Source: Microcaldota archaeon (GTDB lineage Archaea; Micrarchaeota; Micrarchaeia; Micrarchaeales; CABMGC01). Taken from it: a DNA stretch of 50,581 nucleotides. The first letter of the stretch is position 1; each line of letters starts with the position of its first letter. Of this stretch, positions 1 through 9,106 are shown piece after piece. The position numbers and the translations under genes are program-made. The notes below the pieces were generated by a model, which saw only the letters and a program-made list of their open reading frames with translations, had not been told where the DNA came from and ran no database searches. The stretch lies in NCBI GenBank assembly GCA_028867145.1, contig JAGWGX010000005.1, forward strand, positions 1 through 50,581. The letters run 5' to 3'.

Positions 1-154
1 GGATCAAGTTAGGGTCTCTCACAATTGAACTAAGCTGATCTACACCAAAGAAAACAGAAGCCGTTGCGGTAATCGCACCAAATGCCATGTTGGCACCGAA
101 TCCACGCTTCAGCTCGTAAAACGCATTCTTAATCTCAACACTTTTGAATTCCAT
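1..154 (-). CDS. Hypothetical protein, N-terminal part only (runs off window edge)
   Basis: Minus-strand ATG at 154; manual translation MEFKSVEIKNAFYELKRGFGANMAFGAITATASVFFGVDQLSSIVRDPN.. open to the window edge. Confidence 0.5.
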   Translation of the reverse strand, partial: MEFKSVEIKNAFYELKRGFGANMAFGAITATASVFFGVDQLSSIVRDPNLI

Positions 155-270
155 AGGGTTAAGTTCTTTTCTTTATTTATACGCCTTGCTCATTAATCGT
201 TTCCGAGGGGAAAGATTAGAAATACCAACTATTTCCTAGAAAAACTTGAAGCATTTGGTTCAAAGAGGCT

Positions 271-573
271 TTAGCCTCGGGGCTTGATTGGAATCAGTAT
301 CTTGAATTTTGCATCCGCGATTCCCTTTATTGCCTTTAGCTCTCTCATACTTGAGACTATCTCATTTTTGGGCCAGTTTGCAAGAACGGTCATAGGAAAG
401 GAGTAGAAGCCGCCATAGGAAAGGGACTCGACGCCCTTTATCTTGAGGACCTCTTTTTTGAGCCTTAGGTACTCGGCCTTGAGCTGCGGGATCTGGGATG
501 CCAGAGGGACTAACTCCGAGTTTTTTCCGGCAAGCTCTACAAGCACATGTTCTTTCTTTTTTATGCCAAGCAT
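271..573 (-). CDS. Hypothetical protein, 100 aa
   Basis: ORF track; uninterrupted ORF between minus-strand neighbours. Confidence 0.55.
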   Translation of the reverse strand: MLGIKKKEHVLVELAGKNSELVPLASQIPQLKAEYLRLKKEVLKIKGVESLSYGGFYSFPMTVLANWPKNEIVSSMRELKAIKGIADAKFKILIPIKPRG

Positions 574-633
574 GGTTGAGTGTTGGCAGTCAAGATTATT
601 ATTACTTTCCAGACTAAGAAATTTTTAGAAAAA

Positions 634-945
634 CTAGTTGGTTTTGGCTAACTTTAGGCTTAGTTTTCTTCTCTTTTTGATATGCGATGCATAATCAATT
701 TTAGAAGTCAACTTATAATTTTTAATCACAACTCGCGCCTGTATCGGCTTATTACAATTTTTGCATACTGTATGAATCCAGACTTTTCCATCCTTGATTA
801 AGGCGTCATCTGTTTCAGCCACTTGGCCAGGCTTGTAAGTGGACAGCACTCTGTCAAATGCCTTGGTTTGCCACTCATGGTGCTTCTCTATCTCACCGCA
901 GTTTGGGCACTTAAAAGAGAGCAGTACATAGTCAAACAGACCCAT
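634..945 (-). CDS. Zinc-ribbon protein (two CxxC pairs), 103 aa
   Basis: CPNC...CKNC in the translation; ATG 4 nt after the vapC stop. Confidence 0.65.
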   Translation of the reverse strand: MGLFDYVLLSFKCPNCGEIEKHHEWQTKAFDRVLSTYKPGQVAETDDALIKDGKVWIHTVCKNCNKPIQARVVIKNYKLTSKIDYASHIKKRRKLSLKLAKTN

Positions 946-949
946 CCTA

Positions 950-1384
950 TCACTTAAAAGGATTAATTACTTTAATGCCTTGAATCCCCCTGAAATCCCT
1001 CTCGTTCTCTGTAATTATCTTTGTTACATTGTTCTCCTTTAAGGTCTCAATAATAACCAAATCCCAAAAAGGAACGTTTGATTGCTCAAATCGCTCTGTG
1101 GCGCGACTAATTGTATCATGCGTATAATTTATCTTCTGCCATTTATCGGATTCAATTATTGCCTGGACTATGATTTTTGCGTTATGAGGGGTTACTTTCA
1201 GTTTCTTGGTTGCTGCGTTAAAGATCTCACCAAGTACCTGATTGGAGACAACACCAATTATCTCGTTATTTAAAACCTGTTTTATCAGATCTTGACAGAT
1301 CGCTCTCTTGGCAGGCTCGTTCGCATCAAATGCGTAGCATATCAAGTTTGCATCAAAAAATAATCTATCTTTCATGGAGTTCAT
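950..1384 (-). CDS. vapC: PIN-domain ribonuclease toxin, VapC family
   Basis: FFDANLICYAFD start, conserved acidic residues, FWDLVIIETLKEN...ITENERDF end typical of PIN domains; overlaps an antitoxin-like ORF. Confidence 0.85.
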   Translation of the reverse strand: MNSMKDRLFFDANLICYAFDANEPAKRAICQDLIKQVLNNEIIGVVSNQVLGEIFNAATKKLKVTPHNAKIIVQAIIESDKWQKINYTHDTISRATERFEQSNVPFWDLVIIETLKENNVTKIITENERDFRGIQGIKVINPFK

Positions 1385-1601
1385 CCCTATCGAATTTCCA
1401 TTTCTTCATCTTGATACCAGTTTCTAAAAGTTTAAGGAACTGATTTTCGAGACCTTCTTTTTTCTTTCCAGACCATTCCTTCATCGCCTCCGCAAATGCC
1501 TTTCCCAGATATCCCTTTTTCTTTCCGTACTTGCGACTGGCCTGTTTCCTGAATTCGCTCTCTATTTGCTCCTCCACATTCACGGTAATTGTCTTGGACA
1601 T
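1365..1601 (-). CDS. vapB: VapB-type antitoxin
   Basis: Small basic protein MSKTITVNVEEQIESEFRKQASRKYGKKKGYLGKAFAEAM.. directly upstream of and overlapping the PIN gene; start moved to internal ATG at 1601. Confidence 0.7.
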   Translation of the reverse strand: MSKTITVNVEEQIESEFRKQASRKYGKKKGYLGKAFAEAMKEWSGKKKEGLENQFLKLLETGIKMKKWKFDRDELHER

Positions 1602-1738
1602 ATCCTCAGATGAATTTAGATGATTTAAATATTTAAATGTTTCCTTTTTATAAATATTAGAAGAACTATACATAAACTCATTAAAGCGTATTTTGTGTTT
1701 TCTATTCTTAAACCCTCCGAAAAAAAATAGAATTTTTG

Positions 1739-2212
1739 CTAATCGTACCTTAGCGTCTTGAGAAAATGCCTTGCGTCCCGAACCCTGACGCCAGGGGAGC
1801 CCACCCAGGTCATATCAAGAAGCTCGTCGTGGACGACGGATATTCTCGACTTTTCAAATCCCTGCTCCTTTAGGAAACGCGCGACCTTCAGGCTGCCTGC
1901 CTCTTTTATAATTGAGGCATTGGCATTCATTGAGTCGACATATGCGATTATCTGCGCGTCGGAAATTATCTCGTTGATTCCTGCAACCGGCCTGGTGACC
2001 CCGTCGTGTATCCAAAGGTCGTAGTATGTCGCCCTCGTGCTTGGCCACTCGGATTTGACTGCTATCGCAGCGGCCCCGAACGGAACCCTTAGCGACTGCT
2101 CGCAAACAACCTTTAGTATCCGCACTGCGGCACAGTCCGCCTTTGTTGGGCCTAAGCTCTCGCCAAGCGACGCGCTTTTGGAAGCTTTAGATTTAGTTGC
2201 TGCCCCTTCCAT
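1739..2212 (-). CDS. Hypothetical protein, 157 aa
   Basis: ORF track; longest ORF in the interval. Confidence 0.6.
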   Translation of the reverse strand: MEGAATKSKASKSASLGESLGPTKADCAAVRILKVVCEQSLRVPFGAAAIAVKSEWPSTRATYYDLWIHDGVTRPVAGINEIISDAQIIAYVDSMNANASIIKEAGSLKVARFLKEQGFEKSRISVVHDELLDMTWVGSPGVRVRDARHFLKTLRYD

Positions 2213-2279
2213 ACTACCACACCTCTACTATGTCTCTCCGCTTTATAATGCTTTTTCATTCTACGTTTTCAAAATGAGC

Positions 2280-2696
2280 CTAAACTCTCCTGAGTTCATG
2301 CCCCTTTAGCAGCTCTAGCAACCTTTGACGCTCGCTGCTTTGCGGATTTGACCTCAGCATCGCATGGGCGATGTTGATTAGCTCCTTGTCGTATGCCCTT
2401 AACTCCTCAAAACAGAGTTGGTAATTTTGGACGTTTATTAAATTTCCCGAGCTGACGTGCTCCTTGAATTTCTTTGGGATCAAATGCTTGAGCTCGGGGC
2501 GATGCTTTAGGAGGGTCTGCGCATTTCCCTTCTGGCCCTCTGAGGCTACCTTGTCAAAGAGCGCCTCAAACATGAGCCTCTCGTCACGAAGGACTCCTGG
2601 CGGCACACTCTTCTCGCTTAGGAACTTTGTTATCTCCACATTTATTGCGCGAACCTCTACCGCGGACAAGACCTTGCTATTGTAGCCAAGCTCCAT
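2280..2696 (-). CDS. Hypothetical protein, 138 aa
   Basis: ORF track; stop 3 nt from the nadM stop-side neighbour, operon-like spacing. Confidence 0.6.
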   Translation of the reverse strand: MELGYNSKVLSAVEVRAINVEITKFLSEKSVPPGVLRDERLMFEALFDKVASEGQKGNAQTLLKHRPELKHLIPKKFKEHVSSGNLINVQNYQLCFEELRAYDKELINIAHAMLRSNPQSSERQRLLELLKGHELRRV

Positions 2697-2699
2697 TCC

Positions 2700-3227
2700 C
2701 TAACCTCTTTTTTGAAGCAGCGCCATTAGCGCCGAGTCGGAGCTCATTGCTATCACTCCCCTTGTGCCGCTTGGTAGATGCTTAGAGATATCCTTGCCTT
2801 CAAAGAGCATCTGGCGCATCTTGGTCCCTGACAAAATCTTGCGATCAATCTGCTTTATCTCCTCGACCTTCTTTCCCATGCGCCTCAAAAGCAGGCTCAT
2901 CTCATCATCGCTTGAATAGATAACATCGTACTTTGGGACTAGATAGTCAATGCACTCCATCCATTTCGGGTCGTTGTTGAAATCTGGGACAAAAAGTATC
3001 TTCAGCTTGCTTGCGACCTCATTGGAAACGGAGTTTAGGATCATCATCTTTCTCTCGAGCGCAGAGAACGGGTTTTTCTCATCCTTTTTATTGATGCTGC
3101 CGACCACGATGTATAGCACATCAACGTTTTGCGTTGACTGGTTCACCATCTCAAGGTGCCCGTTGTGAAAGGGCTGGAACCTGCCGATCAGGAGGCCTGC
3201 CCTTTTTTCCCTGTGACCAATCGCCAT
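2700..3227 (-). CDS. nadM: Nicotinamide-nucleotide adenylyltransferase, archaeal NadM-like nucleotidyltransferase
   Basis: GLLIGRFQPFHNGHLEMV motif and SGTKMRQ-like ISxxR region. Confidence 0.85.
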   Translation of the reverse strand: MAIGHREKRAGLLIGRFQPFHNGHLEMVNQSTQNVDVLYIVVGSINKKDEKNPFSALERKMMILNSVSNEVASKLKILFVPDFNNDPKWMECIDYLVPKYDVIYSSDDEMSLLLRRMGKKVEEIKQIDRKILSGTKMRQMLFEGKDISKHLPSGTRGVIAMSSDSALMALLQKRG

Positions 3228-3276
3228 ATCAAGGCATCTTCTTGCGGGCTATTTAAGGATAATTCATTCTTTGTAT

Positions 3277-3933
3277 TCAGAAAGTTGGGAACTTATCAGA
3301 GAGGAACTGTCCCCTCTTCTCAAGGTCCTCGATCCTAAGCATCAAGGAGATTGACGCGATCCTTGCGTAGTCCTGGTCCGCGAACTCCTTTTGCTCCGCC
3401 TCCGCCATCGCAAATATCGGCTTGCCAAGCTTGAGCGCAATCGACCCTGACTCAAAGGAAACCCAGAGCTCGTCTGGGCCGATGTTGCCGTGGTACAAAT
3501 TGAACTTGTTGTGTAGCCTCTCAATTGAGCTGCGAAGGTGATCTAGAGAGTAGCTTATTGAATAGTGCGATTCCGATTTCCCCCTCTGCGCTATTGGCTC
3601 GCGCGCTGCTACGTACTGAGAAAGCGATTTTTCGCCGCTACTTTCGGTTACAACCCCAATTACCCTCTCTTTCCTTCCATCGAAATCTGAAACCAGGTAA
3701 ATGGGAGGGACGACATGTCCCGGAGCGTACTTGTATATCTTGCTCCAATGCTCAACGTAAGCCTTTATCGCGGAGCTCTCGTCAAACCGAAGAAGCGAGC
3801 TGAATGATTTGCGGATTATCGGGCTGCCCTCAAGATGCTCAAAGGAGATGCTGGGATTTCTCTCCATCTTTGACCTAAGCTCATCGCGACTTATTGTCTG
3901 AAGTGAAACTTGCGCCATTGAACTCAGTCCCAA
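3277..3933 (-). CDS. Protein-kinase-fold-like hypothetical protein (possible pseudokinase)
   Basis: LHNKFNLYHGNIGPDELWV resembles a catalytic-loop HGDxxxxN segment with the Asp replaced by Asn; no clear glycine-rich loop. Confidence 0.45.
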   Translation of the reverse strand: MGLSSMAQVSLQTISRDELRSKMERNPSISFEHLEGSPIIRKSFSSLLRFDESSAIKAYVEHWSKIYKYAPGHVVPPIYLVSDFDGRKERVIGVVTESSGEKSLSQYVAAREPIAQRGKSESHYSISYSLDHLRSSIERLHNKFNLYHGNIGPDELWVSFESGSIALKLGKPIFAMAEAEQKEFADQDYARIASISLMLRIEDLEKRGQFLSDKFPTF

Positions 3934-3937
3934 ATAA

Positions 3938-4360
3938 TTACTGGTCGCGTTTGATTCCGCTCAGCGCCTCAAGTTTGACCGGGCCGTGTCTTGTGAAATC
4001 ATACCTCACGGTTGTGCCGAAGATCTTCCCAAGATCCTTAGTCAGGTTGTGCAGGTCGTCAGACTTGTGAAAAAGATCCTGATCATAAATTGTCACTTTC
4101 CAGTACTTTAGAATCCTGTCCTTGTTTTCCACAAGGTGCCCGATTGGGATTTTCGCCACGGCAAAGGTGTTCTCGACTCCATCCTTGACAAAAGTCTGGG
4201 TTACAAGCATCACTCTTTCCTTCTTGCTTGACTGGTCTAAGATTTTGTGAGGGGTGACAAATGAGAAGCCGTGCCTGGCTACTATGTCGCCGATCCTGTC
4301 AACCACATTGTCCTGCTTTGTCTGCAAAGCGGATTCCGCAACTATTTTCAAGCCCCCCAT
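3938..4360 (-). CDS. Hypothetical protein, 140 aa
   Basis: ORF track; 4 nt from the neighbouring gene. Confidence 0.6.
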   Translation of the reverse strand: MGGLKIVAESALQTKQDNVVDRIGDIVARHGFSFVTPHKILDQSSKKERVMLVTQTFVKDGVENTFAVAKIPIGHLVENKDRILKYWKVTIYDQDLFHKSDDLHNLTKDLGKIFGTTVRYDFTRHGPVKLEALSGIKRDQ

Positions 4361-4440
4361 GATACCAAGTATGAATCTTGGCTCAAGATTTAAATATACT
4401 TTTGATTGATTCGTTTATTCCCTTCTCTTTTCGGAAGTTT

Positions 4441-4989
4441 TTAGTCGGGAGGCGCCGGAAAGGAATCCCCGTACCTTTTCAGGGCGCCAAGTATCCTCTC
4501 CCTTGCGCTCTTCTTGGGCTCCATCGCCTCTATCCTTGCAAACTCGAGGCCCCGCTCGAAGTCCGCTGTTCGGTCGAGGAAGTTTTGGATGTGCCCCCAG
4601 TTCCTGTAGGGCTCTGCAACCCGATTTAGCATCCGATCGTGAACTCCGTCGTTGTAGCTTCTCCACAAATCGATTGCAACCTGCCTAATTTGGGAGGCCT
4701 GCAGCTCCGTTCCGTAAAGTACTTTTCCCATAGCCTCCTTCTCAACGAAAATCGCAGGGTAGCTTGAGTCACGGCCCAGCTCAAATTTGATCGTGCCGTT
4801 TATGTTCGCCTCCATCTTGAAGTGCGTTCCGAGGTAGTTGCCCTTGAAGAGCACCCCCAGCTTTCCAAAGCGCAAAGTCGCATCGTCAAAGCTATTAGAG
4901 CTCAGCCTAAATTCCCTTGAAAAGATCGCAGGCTCGCTTGCAGCCTCGCGATCTGATTTGTCTTTTCGGTTTTTTTCAAACACTTCCAT
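4441..4989 (-). CDS. Hypothetical protein (start probably internal MEVFEKNRKDK)
   Basis: ORF track 4441..5037; hydrophilic start more likely at the internal Met. Confidence 0.55.
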   Translation of the reverse strand: MEVFEKNRKDKSDREAASEPAIFSREFRLSSNSFDDATLRFGKLGVLFKGNYLGTHFKMEANINGTIKFELGRDSSYPAIFVEKEAMGKVLYGTELQASQIRQVAIDLWRSYNDGVHDRMLNRVAEPYRNWGHIQNFLDRTADFERGLEFARIEAMEPKKSARERILGALKRYGDSFPAPPD

Positions 4990-5055
4990 CAAAAGGGAAA
5001 ATTGCCGGACTTTGTATATATAGCTGCTCTGCAACATTGCAAATAGACGTATTTT

Positions 5056-5532
5056 TTAGCAGGTCGGAATTGCTGTCCCCATAGAGTTGCCCAATATGAG
5101 GTTTATTATTATCGGAGCGAGCACTGCAAGCAGCGCGACAGTAATTGCGCCAAGTACAAGCCCGATCCCATAGCCCTGATATGAGCCCTTTTGCGGAGGT
5201 GGAATTGCGTGCGCAATCGCGTAAATCACTCCCCCCAAGACAAAGAGAAGCAGGCTTAGCGCGTAGAGTACTTCGCGGATGAGAGAGTAAATCTTGCAAA
5301 GCTGCTCTGAAAGCGAGGGGGTAAGGTTGGGATTTGAGGTCTGGACGCAGACCACGTAGTTTGTGGGGCACTTTGAGAGGTCCTGCTGCGGCGTGCAGTA
5401 CTGCGGGCAGGAGGCGATGCTTGCGACCTGGCAGTTGGTCGCAAAGCTGCCGCAGTAGTTGTACTGAGCCTGCACCGTAATGGAAAGCAAAAGGGAAAAA
5501 AGAATCAGGAGATAAATTGGCAAACTTCGCAT
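5056..5532 (-). CDS. Secreted/membrane Cys-rich protein with two C-terminal TM helices (TrbC/VirB2-like topology)
   Basis: MRSLPIYLLILFSLLLSITVQAQ signal peptide, Cys-rich segment, two hydrophobic helices, ends in Cys. Confidence 0.6.
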   Translation of the reverse strand: MRSLPIYLLILFSLLLSITVQAQYNYCGSFATNCQVASIASCPQYCTPQQDLSKCPTNYVVCVQTSNPNLTPSLSEQLCKIYSLIREVLYALSLLLFVLGGVIYAIAHAIPPPQKGSYQGYGIGLVLGAITVALLAVLAPIIINLILGNSMGTAIPTC

Positions 5533-5566
5533 TGTAACGAATAAGAGATGCAAAAACAGCTCTAAA

Positions 5567-6058
5567 TTACTTCTGCTGCGCGATTCCAAGCTGCTCGTTT
5601 AGGAAGGCAATCGCCTCAGCGGCGCTTACCTTGTCCTCCGGAACCCCGATTGTCTTGAGCACCTGCACAAGGTCCTCGACGGTTATCTCCCTTCCGACCG
5701 AGAGCAGGAAGTAGTAAGCATAGACATAGACCAGGTGCGATTTTATGTTCGCCTTGAAGATCGCGTCCAGCAGCTCGTCCTTTGGCTTGATCTTTAGGAG
5801 CTGCAGGCAGTTTATCATGTTCTCGCGGCTGATCTCCCTGCCCGTCAGGCTGAGGAAACCTGCGACATAAAGGTACGACGAAATCCCGTCATGTATGTGC
5901 GCCTTTATGTTCTCATCCCCAAGCGACCTTTTCAGCTCGCTGAGCAGCAGCGCGGTTGTTATCCTGCTCACCATCTCAACAGTCGCCGAGAGCCCGATGA
6001 AGATTGAGTTCGCGCTGGGCTCAAGCGTGCTTGGATGAGGAGTTAGGCCGGTTGGCAT
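5567..6058 (-). CDS. Protein with two tandem ribosomal stalk P1/L12p-like N-terminal domains
   Basis: SSYLYVAGFLSLTGREISRENMINCLQLLKIKPKDELL and LVYVYAYYFLLSVGREITVEDLVQVLKTIGVPEDKV both resemble the archaeal P1 pattern (YVYAALLLHxAGKEITEDNVxxVLxAAGV). Confidence 0.6.
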   Translation of the reverse strand: MPTGLTPHPSTLEPSANSIFIGLSATVEMVSRITTALLLSELKRSLGDENIKAHIHDGISSYLYVAGFLSLTGREISRENMINCLQLLKIKPKDELLDAIFKANIKSHLVYVYAYYFLLSVGREITVEDLVQVLKTIGVPEDKVSAAEAIAFLNEQLGIAQQK

Positions 6059-6097
6059 ATATGCACCAATTTATCGCAACTCTAAAGTTTATTAACC

Positions 6098-6406
6098 TTA
6101 TTGAGGCGCAAAAGCCTCGACCATCGAGAGCGCGAGTATCTCCGAGACGCTCCTCCTTGCCATCCTTATCACCTTTGCGCACTCGCACCCAGACGCCATC
6201 TCTAGAGCCTCGACTATCATCTGCCTGCTCTCCGGGAACTGCTTTGCGTACTCGCCCAGCTGCGAGACGAGGGCAACCGACTTGTTGTTGCAGATCGCCG
6301 CCGCGAGCTCCTCCCCGCCAATAGACTTCTCGAGGCCGCCCCCTGCGAGCATTGCCTCGATTCCCCATTCAGAGCTTGCGCTCTTCCATATTTGAATTCT
6401 CCCCAT
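6098..6406 (-). CDS. Hypothetical protein, 102 aa
   Basis: ORF track; upstream of the P1-like gene in the same direction. Confidence 0.5.
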   Translation of the reverse strand: MGRIQIWKSASSEWGIEAMLAGGGLEKSIGGEELAAAICNNKSVALVSQLGEYAKQFPESRQMIVEALEMASGCECAKVIRMARRSVSEILALSMVEAFAPQ

Positions 6407-6533
6407 TTACCCCCACCGTAAACTTAACTGTTCCCCTTGTATCTCAATTTCTTTTTTCTGATATATAAAGCTTTCAAGGCTTCCAAGAATATCAAAGAAT
6501 TTGGATGGAATGGGCCCTATTTTCGCATAGGAA

Positions 6534-8105
6534 TCATGATCCAAGCCTTGACTGGCGCCTGTCTGGCCCGTGCTTTAGGGCAAGCTCCTGTTTTATTTTG
6601 GTTACAGTCTCAAGCATCTTCTTTTCCTTCTGCTTTGAGACCATCAAATATACCTGGTCCTTTGTGTCTCTGGTCATCAGAACGTAGACGTCGCCGCTAT
6701 AGAGCCTGCCTGTCCTGCCCCTTCGCTGTATGTTTCGAATCTCGCTTGCAATAGGCTCGTAGAAGACCACAATGTCAACACTTGGGATGTCTAGCCCCTC
6801 CTCCCCGATTGAGCTTGAGACAAGAACGTTGAACTTCCCCTCCCGAAACTCCTTGATTGTAAGTTGCTGCTGCGCCTGCGTGACCCCATCCTTCTTTCCT
6901 ACAAATGCGCGGGCAGAGAGGTTGTTTTTGTTCAGCAGATCTGTGAGCATCTTGATTGTAGAGCGGTACTGCACAAAGACAATCGCCTTCTTTGCGTGGT
7001 TCATCTTGAGAAGGTCGACTAGCGCAAACGCCTTGGGGTGCTCCTCGCCCCTTTGCATCCCCTCCTGCGCGAGCTGGTCTGCGAGTATTACATTCTTGTG
7101 GTCAATTATCGCCTGCACAGCCTTGCTCTTTGTCTCCCTCTCCCTTAGCGACCTGAGGTACTGTGAGAAGGAGTAGAGCCCCTGCGTCTCAAGGAGGTCG
7201 TATGCATGGATGAGGTTGAGTAGCTTTGAGTACTGGTAGAGAGCCCCGAACTTGAAGTTTCGCGCCTCGATCTTGTTTATCATGTTGCCAAGCTCTATGA
7301 GGCGCCCCTTTGGCATAGTCTCAAACATCCTAAACGGGGTGAGACCCATTGTGTTTAGCTTCTTTAGCGCGTCCTCAGCAAGCGGGCGCAGCTGAAGCGC
7401 GATCCGATTGATCCTCTCCGATCTATCAACCTCGAGTACGTGCATATACTTTGGCATCACGTAAGTGGCAACATCAGGGTCGGTGCTGATTCGAATCTCG
7501 ATGTCCTGTATCTTGAGTTCATTGAGCAGTGACTTGATCTTCTCCCTTGCGCTCCCTGGGGAGGCAGTGAGCCCGACCATCTGCACTCCCTTGAGGTCAG
7601 CCTCCTCTGCAATGTAGGTGTAGGCGTACTTCCCTACCGCCTTGTGGCACTCGTCAAAAACCACAACCCCGAACTGCGACATGTCAAAGTTCGCATTCTT
7701 CAGCTCGTTTGCAACCGTCTGCGGAGTGGCTATTATTATTCTTGCATGCTCCTCCATCTCTTTTCTCCTGTTTTTCGCAAGCGAGCCTGTGAGCAAAAGG
7801 ATCTGGTCTTTTTCAACGTTCAAGGATTCAACAAGAGTGGAGTAATGTTGCTCTGTGAGCGGCTTTGTTGGTGAGAGGAACATCGCCTTTTTCCCCTTTG
7901 CAAGCGCGCTTGCAAGAACGAGGGTTCCAATCAGCGTCTTTCCAAGCCCTGTAGGGAGGACAACGAGCGTATTCTTGCCCTGCATTATCTTTTGGACTAT
8001 GCTGTGCTGGTACTCCCTGAAGCTAACGTTGTCTAGCTTCACAAGGTTTGCGACCTCGCCAAGCGAGTACCACCTGGTGTCCATGCTCTCTTGCATGAAT
8101 AGCAT
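6534..8105 (-). CDS. Hef/FANCM-type superfamily 2 helicase (no nuclease domain)
   Basis: LPTGLGKT (Walker A), VVFDECHKA (DECH), VGLTASPGS, QRRGRTGR motifs. Confidence 0.9.
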   Translation of the reverse strand: MLFMQESMDTRWYSLGEVANLVKLDNVSFREYQHSIVQKIMQGKNTLVVLPTGLGKTLIGTLVLASALAKGKKAMFLSPTKPLTEQHYSTLVESLNVEKDQILLLTGSLAKNRRKEMEEHARIIIATPQTVANELKNANFDMSQFGVVVFDECHKAVGKYAYTYIAEEADLKGVQMVGLTASPGSAREKIKSLLNELKIQDIEIRISTDPDVATYVMPKYMHVLEVDRSERINRIALQLRPLAEDALKKLNTMGLTPFRMFETMPKGRLIELGNMINKIEARNFKFGALYQYSKLLNLIHAYDLLETQGLYSFSQYLRSLRERETKSKAVQAIIDHKNVILADQLAQEGMQRGEEHPKAFALVDLLKMNHAKKAIVFVQYRSTIKMLTDLLNKNNLSARAFVGKKDGVTQAQQQLTIKEFREGKFNVLVSSSIGEEGLDIPSVDIVVFYEPIASEIRNIQRRGRTGRLYSGDVYVLMTRDTKDQVYLMVSKQKEKKMLETVTKIKQELALKHGPDRRQSRLGS

Positions 8106-8170
8106 TTCGAGTGAAAGGCATATTAATAAATTAGTTCATTCCAATGATTTGATTACCGGATATTATTTGT

Positions 8171-8244
8171 GCCGCAATAGCTCAGCCCGGGAGAGCGTCC
8201 CGCTGAAGACGGGAAGGTCGCATGTTCAAATCCTGCTTGCGGCA
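8171..8244 (+). tRNA. tRNA-Phe (GAA)
   Basis: Acceptor GCCGCAA/TTGCGGC, anticodon stem TCCCG/CGGGA with loop CTGAAGA, T arm GTTCAAATC; CCA not encoded. Confidence 0.95.
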
Positions 8245-8259
8245 TATTTTCTGCTTAAG

Positions 8260-8925
8260 ATGGAGAGGCGTTTTGACCTGGTGCTCTTCGACCTTGATGG
8301 CACACTAATTGACAACAGAGTCTCGATTCGCGACAGTGTGAACTTTGCGCTAAACGAGTTTGGCTTTGAGTCAGTCTCAGATGCAAAGATAGATGCGCAG
8401 ATTGGAAAGCACCTTCCGGATATTTTCAAGGCTTTCATTCCGGAAAATAAAAAGGATCTAGCGGATGAGCTAAGCAGCGCATATCGCGAAAGGTACATGA
8501 CCACAAGCGATCAAGGGCTTGTGGTGCTTGAAGGGGCGCACGAGGCACTGTCTTCCCTAAAGAAAAGGGGAATAACACAGGGGATTGTTACAAACAAGAT
8601 GGAAGGTGCTGCGCAGCTTTTGAAAAAGATCGGATTATATGATAATTTTGAATTTGTTATTTCCCCAAACGCGCAGCTTCGCCCAAAGCCCTATCCTGAC
8701 ATGATACTTAGCGCAATAAAGATGGCAAAGGCAACTGCGAGTAGGACGGCTTATGTCGGAGACACTTCGATTGACATGAACTCCGCAAGAAACGCAAAGG
8801 TCAGCTCGGTTGCGGTGATGACAGGGGTTAAGATGGGAATCGCAGACCAAAAAGAACTTATGGAGGCAATGCCAGACTACGCCATTGCAAACTTGTCTGG
8901 GCTTGCAAAGATTCTGGCCGAATAG
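8260..8925 (+). CDS. HAD-superfamily hydrolase (phosphoglycolate-phosphatase-like)
   Basis: DLVLFDLDGTLIDN and YVGDTSIDMNSARNA motifs; the ORF-track start at 7855 is too long because it crosses the tRNA. Confidence 0.88.
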   Translation: MERRFDLVLFDLDGTLIDNRVSIRDSVNFALNEFGFESVSDAKIDAQIGKHLPDIFKAFIPENKKDLADELSSAYRERYMTTSDQGLVVLEGAHEALSSLKKRGITQGIVTNKMEGAAQLLKKIGLYDNFEFVISPNAQLRPKPYPDMILSAIKMAKATASRTAYVGDTSIDMNSARNAKVSSVAVMTGVKMGIADQKELMEAMPDYAIANLSGLAKILAE

Positions 8926-8968
8926 TGCGACTTAAATTCTTATTGTTCCCATAATATTTTCGTTCTAT

Positions 8969-9041
8969 GCGAGCGTAGTCTAGCCTGGTAGGACGTTGCC
9001 TTGCCAAGGCAGCAACCCGGGTTCAAATCCCGGCGCTCGCA
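8969..9041 (+). tRNA. tRNA-Gly (GCC)
   Basis: Acceptor GCGAGCG/CGCTCGC, anticodon loop TTGCCAA, T loop GTTCAAATC. Confidence 0.95.
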
Positions 9042-9106
9042 CTCCTTTTTCCCATCCAAACAAAACCCAAAATCAAGTATTTAAATGGCCAGAATAGAGT
9101 GATATT

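Noticed and set aside
6021-6368. 115-aa minus ORF in another frame
   Set aside because: Overlaps the better-placed ORF 6098..6406; Arg/Gly-rich out-of-frame composition
7855-8259. N-terminal extension of the plus-strand ORF 7855..8925
   Set aside because: Crosses the antisense helicase gene and the tRNA-Phe; the HAD domain starts at the ATG at 8260
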